A DNA stretch of 48,953 nucleotides from Inquilinus limosus DSM 16000 (GTDB lineage Bacteria; Pseudomonadota; Alphaproteobacteria; DSM-16000; Inquilinaceae), in NCBI RefSeq assembly GCF_000423185.1, contig NZ_AUHM01000042.1, positions 1 through 48,953 on the forward strand, read 5' to 3'. The position numbers and the translations under genes were made by a program. Each line of letters begins with the position of its first letter. Position 1 is the stretch's first letter. This document shows positions 41,013 to 48,953 of this stretch, piece after piece. The notes beneath the pieces were generated by a model, which was not told the origin of the DNA, searched no databases, and saw nothing but the letters and a program-made list of their open reading frames with translations.

Positions 41013-42248
41013 ATGGCACAGATTCCGGCCTTGAGCCGCAGGCAGATCCTGCAGGGCACGATCGGCGCCACCGCCCTGGCGATGGGCGGCGGCACGCCGT
41101 TCCTCCATTCCCGCCGCGCCTATGCCCAGGCCAGCGCCCTGGCGCAGCAGCAGCTGCGCACCATCGGCCTGTCGGTCACGGTGCAGGACCGCATCCTGGC
41201 CGATTTCCAGAAGGCGTCCGGCGTCGGCGGCACCCAGGGCACGGCGGCGACCTTCCCGGACGCCCAGACCAAGATCCTGTCCGGCGCCACCGACTACGAC
41301 TGCTGGGAGGTGATCGGCGAGCGGCTGCCCTCGGTGGTGCAGACCAATAACGTCACCGCCATCCCGGCCTCGGCGCTGAAGAACTGGGCCAATATCCGCG
41401 ACACCTTCACCACGCCCGACCCGAAATGGCCCCGCGGGGCGCAGATCGTCGGCCAGATCTGGAAGGACGAGGCGCAGACCGAGCTGTGGATGGTGCCGGC
41501 GGTCTACAACTACGATTCCATCGGCTTCAACCCGGACGCCCTGTCCGACGAGGAGGCCAACACCTGGACCGCGATCTTCGACCCGAAGTTCAGGGGCAGG
41601 TCCGGGCTGAACACCGATCCGCTGATCGCTCTGGGCCAGGCCATCCTGGCGATGAACTCGCTGGGCCTGTCGCAGGTCGCCAATCCCGGCAACCCGAGCC
41701 AGGCCGAGATCGACGAGGCGATGAAGTTCCTGGTGTCGAAGAAGAAGGAGGGCCAGTTCCGCGCCCTGTGGGGCGATTTCGGCGAGCTGGTGAACCTGAT
41801 GGCGTCGGGCGAGATGGTGGTCTGCGACGCCTGGCAGCCGGCGGTGATGGCGGTGAAGGCCCAGGGCAAGCCCTGCCGCTACGCCGTGCCGAAGGAGGGC
41901 TACCGCGCCTGGGCCATCGGCGTGTCGCTGATCGCCAGCTCGCCGAACAAGGAGGCGGTGACGGCCTATGCCGATTACTGGCTGTCCGGCCCGCCGGCGA
42001 TCACGGTGTCGGAGCAGGGCTACTATTCCCCCACCACCAACATCAAATCGGTGATGGCGCCGGAGAAATACGCCTTCTGGTACGAGGGCAAGCCCTGGGT
42101 CGGCGCGCCGGAACGCGGCATCAAGGAAGGCGACCTGCGCGACGGCGGCTCGCTGGAGACCCGGGCCAAGAACGTCGCCTACTGGCACCAGTGGCCGGAC
42201 GAATACGACCACGTGATCCAGAAATGGGACGAGTTCCTGAACGCCTGA
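41013..42248 (+). CDS. family 1 (PotD-like) solute-binding protein, Tat-exported
   Basis: The 411-residue protein begins with a twin-arginine leader, LSRRQILQGTIGATALAMGG, with a likely cut after AYAQ. The mature part is PotD-like, with DYDCWEVIGERLPS, LWMVPAVYNYDSIGFN, GEMVVCDAWQPAVMAV and the C-terminal FWYEGKPWVGAP segment. It serves the permeases at 37684 and 38593. A leaderless paralogue lies at 45874. The ribosome site GGAGAG precedes ATG 41013. Confidence 0.9.
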   Translation: MAQIPALSRRQILQGTIGATALAMGGGTPFLHSRRAYAQASALAQQQLRTIGLSVTVQDRILADFQKASGVGGTQGTAATFPDAQTKILSGATDYDCWEVIGERLPSVVQTNNVTAIPASALKNWANIRDTFTTPDPKWPRGAQIVGQIWKDEAQTELWMVPAVYNYDSIGFNPDALSDEEANTWTAIFDPKFRGRSGLNTDPLIALGQAILAMNSLGLSQVANPGNPSQAEIDEAMKFLVSKKKEGQFRALWGDFGELVNLMASGEMVVCDAWQPAVMAVKAQGKPCRYAVPKEGYRAWAIGVSLIASSPNKEAVTAYADYWLSGPPAITVSEQGYYSPTTNIKSVMAPEKYAFWYEGKPWVGAPERGIKEGDLRDGGSLETRAKNVAYWHQWPDEYDHVIQKWDEFLNA

Positions 42249-42274
42249 GGCCGCGCGGACCGGAGGAACGCAGG

Positions 42275-43372
42275 ATGACCTACGATCTCGAGCTCGTCGG
42301 CGTCGGCAAGACCTATGCGGACGGCACGCCGGCGGTGGTCGATTTCGACCTCCAGGCGGCGAAGGGGGAGTTCATCTCCTTCGTCGGCCCCTCCGGCTGC
42401 GGCAAGACCACGACCTTGCGGATGATCGCCGGCTTCGAGGAGATCAGCGCCGGCGACGTCCTGGTGCGCGGGCGGCGGATCAACGACCTGCCGCCCGAGC
42501 GCCGCCCGACCTCCACCATCTTCCAGAACTTCGCGCTGTTCCCGCACATGACCGTGCGCCAGAACATCGAATACGGCCTTCGGGTGAAGGGCCTGCCGGC
42601 GGCCGAGCGAAGGGCGAAGGCCGACCGGATGATGCAGGCGCTGGACCTGGCGGACATCGCCGACCGCCGCAGCGCCGGCCTCTCCGGCGGCCAGCGCCAG
42701 CGCACCGCCCTGGCCCGCGGCCTGGTGGTCGAGCCCGACATCCTGCTGCTGGACGAGCCGCTCGGTGCCTTGGACGCCAATCTGCGCAAATCGATCCAGG
42801 CCGAGCTGAAGCTGCTGCAGCGGAACATCGGCATCACCTTCGTCTTCGTCACCCATGCCCAGTCCGAGGCGCTGGCGCTGTCGGACCGCATCGTGGTGAT
42901 GAACCGAGGGAGGGTGGAGCAGATCAGCCCGCCCGAGGAGATCTACCGAAGGCCGAAGACCGAGTTCGCGGCCCGCTTCATCGGCCGCAACACCGTGCTG
43001 CCGGGCCGGCTGGAGGCGCGGGACGGCGCGGTGGCCCGGGTCGGGACCGGCTTCGGCCCGCTGCACGGCACGCTGAACGACCCGACGCTGCAGGTCGGCG
43101 ACGCCGCCGCGGTGGTGGTGCCGTCCGAGGCGATCGACGTGGTCGGCGCCGCCGGGGCCGCTTCGCTGGCTGGGCGCGGCGACACCCTGCCCGGCCGGCT
43201 GATCGGCCAGGCCGTCACCGGCCATGCGCTGCACCTGACCATCGGCCTCGCCGACGGGCGCGAGATCGGGGTCGAGAGCCATGTCGACAAATACGCCGCC
43301 GGCTGGTCGGGCGAGGAGATCGTGCTCGGCTGGCAGCCGGGCGAGGCGACGGTGATCCGGGCGGCCGCGTGA
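42275..43372 (+). CDS. PotA-type ABC importer ATPase, second of the cluster
   Basis: The 365-residue protein has intact motifs: Walker [11 protein letters not shown]-loop [14 protein letters not shown], signature [15 protein letters not shown], Walker [13 protein letters not shown] and switch His194 in FVTHAQ. A TOBE domain follows. It lies after the binding protein, away from the permeases, and is the hydrolysis-competent partner expected for the His-less ATPase at 36598. Confidence 0.92.
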   Translation: MTYDLELVGVGKTYADGTPAVVDFDLQAAKGEFISFVGPSGCGKTTTLRMIAGFEEISAGDVLVRGRRINDLPPERRPTSTIFQNFALFPHMTVRQNIEYGLRVKGLPAAERRAKADRMMQALDLADIADRRSAGLSGGQRQRTALARGLVVEPDILLLDEPLGALDANLRKSIQAELKLLQRNIGITFVFVTHAQSEALALSDRIVVMNRGRVEQISPPEEIYRRPKTEFAARFIGRNTVLPGRLEARDGAVARVGTGFGPLHGTLNDPTLQVGDAAAVVVPSEAIDVVGAAGAASLAGRGDTLPGRLIGQAVTGHALHLTIGLADGREIGVESHVDKYAAGWSGEEIVLGWQPGEATVIRAAA

Positions 43373-43406
43373 CACGGCGGCGGCCCAACGAGAGGAGGAA
43401 GTCCTG

Positions 43407-44288
43407 ATGGCGAAAGAGATCCTGTGCGGCTTCGGCGTCGATGTCGACGCGGTGGCCGGGTGGCTCGGCTCCTATGGCGGCGAGGATTCGCCGGACGACA
43501 TCTCGCGCGGCCTGTTCTCCGGCGAGGTCGGCAGTCCGCGCCTGCTGAGGCTGTTCGACCGGCTGGGGATCAAGACCACCTGGTTCATCCCCGGCCATTC
43601 GATCGAGACCTTCCCGGAGCAGATGAAGGCGGTGGCCGAGGCCGGGCACGAGATCGGCATCCACGGCTACAGCCACGAGAACCCGATCGCCATGACCCCG
43701 GCGCAGGAGGAGGAGGTCCTCGACAAATGCATCGAGCTGGTGACCCAGCTGTCCGGCCGCCGGCCGACCGGCTATGTCGCGCCGTGGTGGGAGTTCAGCG
43801 CGGTCAGCAATGAGCTGCTGCTGAAGAAGGGCATCAAGTACGACCACTCGCTGATGCACAAGGACTTCGAGCCCTACTACGTCCGGGTCGGCGACAGCTG
43901 GACCAAGATCGACTTCTCGAAGAAGCCGAGCGAGTGGATGGTGCCGCTGAAGCGCGGCGTCGAGACCGACCTGATCGAGATCCCGGCCAGCTGGTATCTC
44001 GACGACCTGCCGCCGATGATGTTCATCAAGAAGTCGCCGAACAGCCACGGCTTCGTGAACCCGCGGCATATCGAGGAGATGTGGCGCGACCAGTTCGACT
44101 GGGTCTACCGTGAATACGACTACGCCGTGTTCCCGATCACCATCCACCCGGACGTCGCCGGCCGGCCCCAGGTGCTGCTGATGCTGGAGCGGCTGTACAA
44201 CCACATGATCCGCCACCCCGGCGTGCGCTTCGTCACCATGGACGAGATGGCCGACGACTTCGCCCGACGGAATCCGCGGAAGAAGTAG
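43407..44288 (+). CDS. polysaccharide deacetylase-family (NodB/PuuE-like) hydrolase
   Basis: The 293-residue protein has the NodB metal site in a form usual for PuuE-like cytosolic members: DVDAVAGW near 12-19 in place of TFDD, and HGYSHE with two His near 88-93. Later blocks are [10 protein letters not shown] and [13 protein letters not shown]. There is no signal peptide. Related enzymes cleave small N-acyl or cyclic amides such as allantoin, rather than polymers. AGAGGAGG precedes the start. It is the last gene before a palindromic repeat. Confidence 0.88.
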   Translation: MAKEILCGFGVDVDAVAGWLGSYGGEDSPDDISRGLFSGEVGSPRLLRLFDRLGIKTTWFIPGHSIETFPEQMKAVAEAGHEIGIHGYSHENPIAMTPAQEEEVLDKCIELVTQLSGRRPTGYVAPWWEFSAVSNELLLKKGIKYDHSLMHKDFEPYYVRVGDSWTKIDFSKKPSEWMVPLKRGVETDLIEIPASWYLDDLPPMMFIKKSPNSHGFVNPRHIEEMWRDQFDWVYREYDYAVFPITIHPDVAGRPQVLLMLERLYNHMIRHPGVRFVTMDEMADDFARRNPRKK

Positions 44289-44307
44289 CCAAGAGCGTTC
44301 TCCCTTA

Positions 44308-44387
44308 TTGTCATTGCCGGGCTTGACCCGGCAATCCAGAGGGCGTCGAGACCTTCTGGATGCCCGGGTCAAGCCCGGGCATGACAA
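44308..44387. repeat. 80-bp intergenic palindromic repeat
   Basis: TTGTCATTGCCGGGCTTGAC at the left mirrors GTCAAGCCCGGGCATGACAA at the right, with TCCAGA/TCTGGA arms inside. It resembles the widespread alphaproteobacterial CCGGGCTTGACCCGG intergenic repeats. As RNA it would form a long hairpin after the deacetylase gene. Confidence 0.8.
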
Positions 44388-44428
44388 TTGGGGGGGAGGC
44401 ACCGACAGCTCAGGAGGAGCCAGTCATC

Positions 44429-44749
44429 ATGTGCGGCGTGTGCGGCGTGCTCGGCGGCGAGGAGCACTGGACGGCGGAATCCGCCCGGCCGGAGGTGTTC
44501 GGCGCCGGCCGCACCCGCCGGGCCGAGCGGCTGCGCCGCGCCGCCGCGGCCAACCGGATCCTGTCGCTGTTCGGGCTGCGGCTGGACGACTGGCAGGGCA
44601 GCGCCTTCGTGCTGAGCGGACCGACCGGCCGGCAGGAGATCGTCGACGCCCTGCCGGCGGTGTGGGAGGCGGCATCGCGGCTGCTGGGCCGGAAGATCGA
44701 CCCACTCGACCCCGCCCTGCTCGACCGCATCGCCGGGGGCGGGCGATGA
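44429..44749 (+). CDS. 106-residue protein with N-terminal CxxC, coupled to CobW-type GTPase
   Basis: The protein starts MCGVCGVLGGEEHW behind AGGAGG. It has a possible metal-binding Cys2-x-x-Cys5, a basic helix (RTRRAERLRRAAAANRIL) and a compact C-terminal part. It has no leader or membrane helix. The first residues recall class II glutamine amidotransferases (MCGIxG), but the protein is far too short and the rest does not match. Its stop overlaps the GTPase start (ATGA). That suggests it is a target, partner or metal carrier of the GTPase. I do not recognise the family. Confidence 0.75.
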   Translation: MCGVCGVLGGEEHWTAESARPEVFGAGRTRRAERLRRAAAANRILSLFGLRLDDWQGSAFVLSGPTGRQEIVDALPAVWEAASRLLGRKIDPLDPALLDRIAGGGR

Positions 44750-45792
44750 GCGAGGCGATCCCGGTCAACGTCCTGACCGGCTTCCTGGGCAGCGGCAAGA
44801 CCACCCTCCTCCGCCATATCCTGGCCGATCCGGCCTTCGCCGGCTGCGCCGTGCTGATCAACGAGTTCGGCGAGGTCGGCCTCGACCACCACCTGCTGCA
44901 GGCGGTGGACGAGGACGTGGTGCTGATGCAGAGCGGCTGCATCTGCTGCACCATCCGCGGCGACCTGGGCCGCGCCATCCGCGGCCTGTACGACCGGCGC
45001 GAGGCCGGCACCATCCCCGCCTTCGGCCGGCTGATCGTCGAGACCACCGGCCTGGCCGACCCGATCCCGGTGCTGGCGACGGTGATGAGCGAGCCGGTGA
45101 TCCGCCACCATTTCCGGCTGGGCAACGTGATCGCCACGGTCGATGCGGTGAACGGCCCGGCGCAGCTGGACTGCCAGCCCGAGGCGGCGAAGCAGGCGGC
45201 CGTCGCCGACCGCATCCTGGTCACCAAGACCGACCTGGCGGCGCCCGAGGCGGTGGCGGCGCTGGAGGCGCGGCTCAAGGCGATCAACCCGGCCGTGCCG
45301 CTGTGGCGGTCGGCCAACGCCCCGCCGCCGGCCGAGGAGCTGGTCGGCCGCGACGCCTTCGACCCCGCGACCAAGCCGGCGGAGATCCGCCGCTGGTTCG
45401 ACCTGGCGCGCTGGACCGGCAGCGCCGCCTGGCACCAGCATGACCACGACATCAACCGCCACGGCCGGGATATCGGCGCCTTCGTGCTGGAGGTCGAGGA
45501 CCGTGTCGACTGGACCGTGTTCGGCCTGTGGCTGACCCTGCTGCTGCACAGCCGCGGCGACGACGTGCTGCGGGTCAAGGGCCTGCTGCACGTCGCCGGG
45601 GTCGACACGCCGGTCGTGGTCCAGGGGGCGCAGCACATCGTGCATGCGCCGAGCCATCTCGACGCCTGGCCGGACGGGGACCGGCGCTCGCGCCTCGTCT
45701 TCATCACCCGGGGCATCGGCCGGGCCGAGATCGAGCGCTCCTTCGCCGCCTTCCAGGCCGCCTTCGCCGAACCGGCGACGGCCGCGGCGTGA
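44746..45792 (+). CDS. CobW/COG0523-family GTP-binding metallochaperone
   Basis: The 348-residue protein has Walker A GFLGSGKTT at 12-20, INEFGEVGLD, the metal site C65-I-C67-C68, VETTGLADP and the guanine motif TKTD. A C-terminal CobW domain follows, with a His-rich stretch (WHQHDHDINRHGRD) near 227-240. Such GTPases deliver zinc, iron or cobalt to particular proteins. Here the likely clients are the metal hydrolases of the cluster (NodB-like, perhaps creatininase-like) or the CxxC protein just upstream; that is inference from position. Confidence 0.92.
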   Translation: MSEAIPVNVLTGFLGSGKTTLLRHILADPAFAGCAVLINEFGEVGLDHHLLQAVDEDVVLMQSGCICCTIRGDLGRAIRGLYDRREAGTIPAFGRLIVETTGLADPIPVLATVMSEPVIRHHFRLGNVIATVDAVNGPAQLDCQPEAAKQAAVADRILVTKTDLAAPEAVAALEARLKAINPAVPLWRSANAPPPAEELVGRDAFDPATKPAEIRRWFDLARWTGSAAWHQHDHDINRHGRDIGAFVLEVEDRVDWTVFGLWLTLLLHSRGDDVLRVKGLLHVAGVDTPVVVQGAQHIVHAPSHLDAWPDGDRRSRLVFITRGIGRAEIERSFAAFQAAFAEPATAAA

Positions 45793-45873
45793 CCCGCGGA
45801 AACGGACCCCCGGCCGCACTGGTCAGCCGCCGGCAAATCCGCTTCTAATACGATTTCGCCCGGGGGACGGATC

Positions 45874-47112
45874 ATGGCCGCGGACGCAGCCGACATCCTG
45901 TTGAGCAAGGAGGGGTTGAGCAAGCCGGCGGTGCACACCGAGGGCCGGCCGCATCTGCGCGTTCTGGGCACCGAGATCACGCTGCTGGACAGCATCCGCG
46001 AACGGGCCGAGGCCGATCTCGGCATCACCATCAGCTACGAGACGCTGGACTTTCTGGGCGCGCAGCAGAAGGCGGCGACGCAGCCCGGCGCCTTCGACAT
46101 CTACGACCAGTGCTTCCACAGCCTGGACATCGTCTGGTTCTGGAAGGCGATCCAGCCGATCGACACCGCCCGCATCCAGCACTGGGGCGAGGTCAACGAC
46201 CTGACCAAGACCGGGCGGCTGAGCGCCGATGCCATGATCGGCCGCGGCGACGCCCCGGTGAAGAAGCTGTACGTCCAGCCCGACCGGTCGCTGGGCCCGC
46301 AGCCGTCGCGCCACATCAGCATGCTGCCGGCGGTGCACAACGTCGACGCCTTCGCCTATGACCCGACCGTGGTGCCGCCGGGCGAGGCCTATGAGACCGA
46401 GAGCTGGTCCTGGCTGCTGGACGAGCGCTGGTGCGGCCGCGTCGCCCTGGTGGACGAGCCGGCGATCGGCGTGTTCGACGCGGCGCTGGCGCTGCAGGCC
46501 CGCGGCGAGGCCAGCTTCGCCGATATCGGCAACATGACGCTGGCGGAGATCGACCGGCTGATCGACCTGTTGCTCGAGCGCAAGCGGCACGGCCATTTCT
46601 GCGGCTTCTGGCAGACCATGGCCGATGCCAAGCGGCTGATGGCCGACCATCGCGCGGCGATCCAGAGCAGCTGGGCCCCGGCCGCGGTCGCCCTGTCCGG
46701 CCTCGGCGTGCCGGTGCGCGAGGCGGCGCCGCGCGAGGGCTACCGCGCCTGGCACGGCGGCCTGTGCGTCGCCGCGCCCCTGACCGGCCGGGCGCTGGAC
46801 GTGGCCTATGCCTATCTGAACTGGTGGCTGTCCGGCTGGCCCGGCGCGGTGATGGCCCGGCAGGGCTACTACATGTCGATCCCGAAGCGGGTGCGCCCGT
46901 TCCTGGATCCGGCGGAATGGGACTACTGGTACGAGGGCAAACCGGCGGCCAAGGACCTGGAGGGCACCGACGGCCGCGTGGCGGTGAAGGCCGGCGCCGT
47001 GCGCTCCGGCGGCTCCTACTGGCGCCGCGCCAGCCGCATCGCCGTGTGGAACACGGTGATGGACGAGCACAACTACCTGGCCCGCCGCTGGTCGGAGCTG
47101 ACGGCGGGGTGA
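45874..47112 (+). CDS. leaderless PotD-like solute-binding-fold protein
   Basis: The 412-residue protein shares the body of the binding protein at 41013: PREGYRAW against PKEGYRAW, RQGYY against EQGYY, WYEGKP in both, and a closing ...HNYLARRW against ...YDHVIQKW. It starts [20 protein letters not shown] with no hydrophobic stretch, no twin arginine and no lipobox. GGGGGACGG precedes ATG 45874, and I see no in-frame upstream leader. It should therefore stay in the cytosol, where it could sense or store the imported ligand, or it may have lost export. Confidence 0.82.
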   Translation: MAADAADILLSKEGLSKPAVHTEGRPHLRVLGTEITLLDSIRERAEADLGITISYETLDFLGAQQKAATQPGAFDIYDQCFHSLDIVWFWKAIQPIDTARIQHWGEVNDLTKTGRLSADAMIGRGDAPVKKLYVQPDRSLGPQPSRHISMLPAVHNVDAFAYDPTVVPPGEAYETESWSWLLDERWCGRVALVDEPAIGVFDAALALQARGEASFADIGNMTLAEIDRLIDLLLERKRHGHFCGFWQTMADAKRLMADHRAAIQSSWAPAAVALSGLGVPVREAAPREGYRAWHGGLCVAAPLTGRALDVAYAYLNWWLSGWPGAVMARQGYYMSIPKRVRPFLDPAEWDYWYEGKPAAKDLEGTDGRVAVKAGAVRSGGSYWRRASRIAVWNTVMDEHNYLARRWSELTAG

Positions 47113-47146
47113 GACGGCCGGGCGCAATACCCAGCGATGCCGTCTC
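47111..47146. other. inverted repeat GAGACGGC / GCCGTCTC
   Basis: Perfect 8-bp arms flank a 20-base centre and overlap the stop codon of the leaderless binding protein. No T-run follows. It may be a 3' hairpin. Confidence 0.35.
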
Positions 47147-47263
47147 CGGAAGAACCTGGTCCGCGGACTGTCCCTCGGTCGGCGCGACAAGAATACGGAC
47201 CCATGGAATCCGCAGCCAGACGGATCTGAACTACAGCGTTGCCACAACCTTGGGAGCGAGATC

Positions 47264-48409
47264 ATGCATACGATGTTCGTTGCCGGGCAACTGGCCGCAG
47301 CGGTCCTGCTCGGAGGTCTCATGGCCGGCTCGCAGGCGCTGGCGGCTTCGATCGAGAAGAAGCCGTTCGGCACGACGTCGGACGGGACCGCGGTCGAGCT
47401 ATACACGCTCACCAACGGCGCGATGAGCGTCAACATCCTCACCTATGGCGGGATCGTCCAGGCGATCAGTGTTCCCGACCGGGACGGCCGGTCGGGCAAC
47501 ATCGCCCTGGGCTTCGCCAGGCTCGACGACTACCTCACGAAGAATCCCTATTTCGGGACCATCACCGGCCGTTACGCCAACCGCATCGCCAAGGGCGCCT
47601 TCACGCTCGACGGCCAGACCTACAAGCTGGCCGCGAACAACGGGCCGAACGCGCTGCACGGCGGCCTCGCGGGATTCGACAAGAAGGTCTGGAAGGCGAA
47701 GGAGATCCAGGGCGCCGACGGCGTCGGCCTCGAGCTGACCTATACGAGCCCCGATGGCGAGGAGGGCTATCCGGGCACGCTGAACGCCAAGGTGACCTAT
47801 ACGGTGACCGGCAACAACGAGCTCCGGATCGACTACGAGGCGACGACCGACAAGCCGACGATCGTCAATCTCACCAACCACACCTACTTCAACCTTGCGG
47901 GCGAAGGGGCGGGCAGCATCCTCGACCACGAGCTCATGCTCAACGCCTCGGCCTTCACCCCGGTCGACGCGACCCTCATCCCCACCGGCGAGATCGTGAA
48001 GGTCGCCGGCGGGCCGATGGACTTCACCATCCCGGCCGCGATCGGCGCCCGGATCCGCGACAACGACCCGCAGCTCGTGTTCGGGCGCGGCTACGACCAC
48101 AACTGGGTGCTCGACAAGCCGAGCGCCGGCGCCTTGAGCCTCGCCGCCCGGGTCCGCGAGCCGACCACGGGCCGGGTCATGGAGGTGTCGACGACCGAGC
48201 CCGGCATCCAGTTCTATGCCGGCAACTTCCTCGACGCCTCGCTCGTGGGCCCGAGCGGCCGGATGTACCGCCAGGCGGACGGCTTCTGCCTGGAGACCCA
48301 GCATTTCCCGGACTCGCCCAATCACCCGGAATTCCCCTCGACCGTCCTGAAGCCGGGCGACACCTATAAGACGACGACCATCTACCGCTTCACGACCGAC
48401 CGCGGTTGA
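47264..48409 (+). CDS. galM: aldose 1-epimerase (mutarotase), exported
   Basis: The 381-residue protein has a Sec leader ([20 protein letters not shown], cut after ALA). The mutarotase fold shows [15 protein letters not shown] for substrate contacts, catalytic His in [12 protein letters not shown] and catalytic Glu in [14 protein letters not shown]. It interconverts alpha and beta anomers of aldoses such as glucose or galactose, here in the periplasm. It stands apart from the importer clusters (151-bp gap). A MITE begins directly after its TGA. Confidence 0.92.
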   Translation: MHTMFVAGQLAAAVLLGGLMAGSQALAASIEKKPFGTTSDGTAVELYTLTNGAMSVNILTYGGIVQAISVPDRDGRSGNIALGFARLDDYLTKNPYFGTITGRYANRIAKGAFTLDGQTYKLAANNGPNALHGGLAGFDKKVWKAKEIQGADGVGLELTYTSPDGEEGYPGTLNAKVTYTVTGNNELRIDYEATTDKPTIVNLTNHTYFNLAGEGAGSILDHELMLNASAFTPVDATLIPTGEIVKVAGGPMDFTIPAAIGARIRDNDPQLVFGRGYDHNWVLDKPSAGALSLAARVREPTTGRVMEVSTTEPGIQFYAGNFLDASLVGPSGRMYRQADGFCLETQHFPDSPNHPEFPSTVLKPGDTYKTTTIYRFTTDRG

Positions 48410-48553
48410 GAGACCGTCTGTAAATGCTACTGGCGCGGCCATCTGACGGCGGGCTCGAGCGCTTCCGGTGCTCACGGACTTTAACGTCCGCTGCGCTCCG
48501 GTTCTCGAAACCACCGCCAGCCGACTCACGCCAGCGCATTTCCAAACGATCTC
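48410..48553. mobile_element. 144-bp MITE-like element, copy 2 (inverted)
   Basis: The ends are GAGACCGTCTGTAAATGC (left) and, in reverse complement, GAGATCGTTTGGAAATGC (right). It aligns along its length with the reverse complement of 32297-32439, including TACTGGCGCGGCC, GCGCTTCCGGTGCTCACGGA and TTCTCGAAACCACCGCCA. TGA (the GalM stop codon) borders it on the left and CGA on the right. CGGAC-TTTAAC-GTCCG forms an internal hairpin. It lies between two convergent genes. Confidence 0.75.
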
Positions 48554-48610
48554 CGAGCGCGATCGCAATTGCGGATCGTGGCGGGGACGCCGTTGCCGGG
48601 CGCCCCCGCG

Positions 48611-48953
48611 TCACCCGGTGTCCGGTGCGGGCTTGGGGTCGTCGACATAGAGGCCGAGGCCGAGGGAGCGGCAGAGGCGGTCGGCGGTGGTGGCGGTGGT
48701 CTCGGCGTCGAGCCACCCGATCACATCCGGCTCCTGCAGCCGGACCGCCAGCCCGGCCCGGAGCCCCGGCACCCGGGTCGGGTCCCGCACCTCGGCGAAG
48801 GCCCGCTCCATGGCGGCGGCCACCGCCTGCCGGCGCCGGGCCCGCTCGGCCGCGACCGCGGCCGGGCCGCCGGCCGGCTGGGCCGGCCGCGGCGTCGCCG
48901 GCCAGCCGAGGGCGCCCCAGCGGGACCATTCCTCGGACAGGCCGAGGCCGCAG
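48611..48953 (-). CDS. 3' part of an unrecognised gene
   Basis: The minus strand is open from the window edge to a TGA at 48611-48613, about 113 codons. It reads ...GLGLSEEWSRWGALGWPA, a Pro/Ala-rich linker, a basic helix (AAERARRRQAVAAAMERAF), then VPGLRAGLAVRLQEPDVIGW and a C-terminal LGLGLYVDDPKPAPDTG. G/C-rich third positions support coding. The 5' end is missing. I do not recognise the family and assign no function. Confidence 0.6.
   Translation of the reverse strand, partial: CGLGLSEEWSRWGALGWPATPRPAQPAGGPAAVAAERARRRQAVAAAMERAFAEVRDPTRVPGLRAGLAVRLQEPDVIGWLDAETTATTADRLCRSLGLGLYVDDPKPAPDTG

Noticed and set aside
44308-45792. 494-codon frame starting MSLPGLTRQSR as one protein with the GTPase
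   Set aside because: Its start is the translated palindromic repeat, and the middle is out of frame with the 106-residue gene. The CobW Walker A region and the ATGA overlap fix the real start at 44746.
47111-47146. GAGACGGC/GCCGTCTC inverted repeat as a Rho-independent terminator
   Set aside because: The loop is 20 bases and no T-run follows on either strand.

Overview
The window is high-GC DNA with strong G/C third-position bias. It carries Tat-type solute-binding proteins, many ABC importers and intergenic palindromes of the CCGGGCTTGACCCGG kind. This suggests an alphaproteobacterium with a large, transport-rich genome, probably Rhodospirillales/Azospirillum-like. That placement is inference from gene content; no rRNA or tRNA is present.

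Layout. (1) 1-11456, minus strand: one uninterrupted reading frame of at least 3818 codons for a trimeric autotransporter adhesin (YadA/Hia type). It has about twelve neck modules, several recent internal duplications, and a C-terminal membrane anchor lying outside the window. (2) 11457-14359: a control and decay zone. It holds an AraC-family regulator with an unresolved start, the remnant of a second AraC gene, a duplicated 31-bp motif, and about 750 bp of AT-rich DNA rich in dyads. (3) 14360-17388: a LeuA-like condensing enzyme without the regulatory domain, followed by a three-domain thiamine-diphosphate enzyme. A convergent LysR gene overlaps the end of the latter. (4) 18455-27405: an operon with a Dpp/Opp-type importer, a creatininase-family amidohydrolase, an RraA-family protein, a leaderless gamma-glutamyltransferase-like enzyme and an N-formylglutamate amidohydrolase-like enzyme. 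(5) 27590-33969: a polyamine-type ABC importer (binding protein, ATPase, two permeases), an HpcH/HpaI aldolase, a nitrilase-family amidase and a second RraA. A 143-bp MITE-like element interrupts this group. (6) 34258-36229: a LysR gene, and a GntR gene with two winged-helix domains on the opposite strand. (7) 36598-47112: a third importer cluster with two permeases, two different ATPases, one Tat-exported and one leaderless binding protein, two SDR dehydrogenases, a NodB/PuuE-type deacetylase, a 106-residue CxxC protein and a CobW-type GTPase. (8) 47264-48953: a secreted aldose 1-epimerase, a second inverted copy of the MITE, and the 3' end of an unrecognised minus-strand gene.

How the genes fit together. 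Regions 4, 5 and 7 look like import-and-degrade units for small amide- or amine-containing organic compounds. Each couples an ABC importer to C-N hydrolases, aldolases or dehydrogenases, with LysR or GntR regulators beside them. The substrates cannot be read from the sequence. The least conventional parts are the LeuA-like/ThDP enzyme pair behind a dyad-rich AT-rich leader, the importer ATPase that lacks its switch histidine next to a second intact ATPase, the double-headed GntR regulator, the leaderless binding protein, and the pair of MITE copies flanked by TGA.
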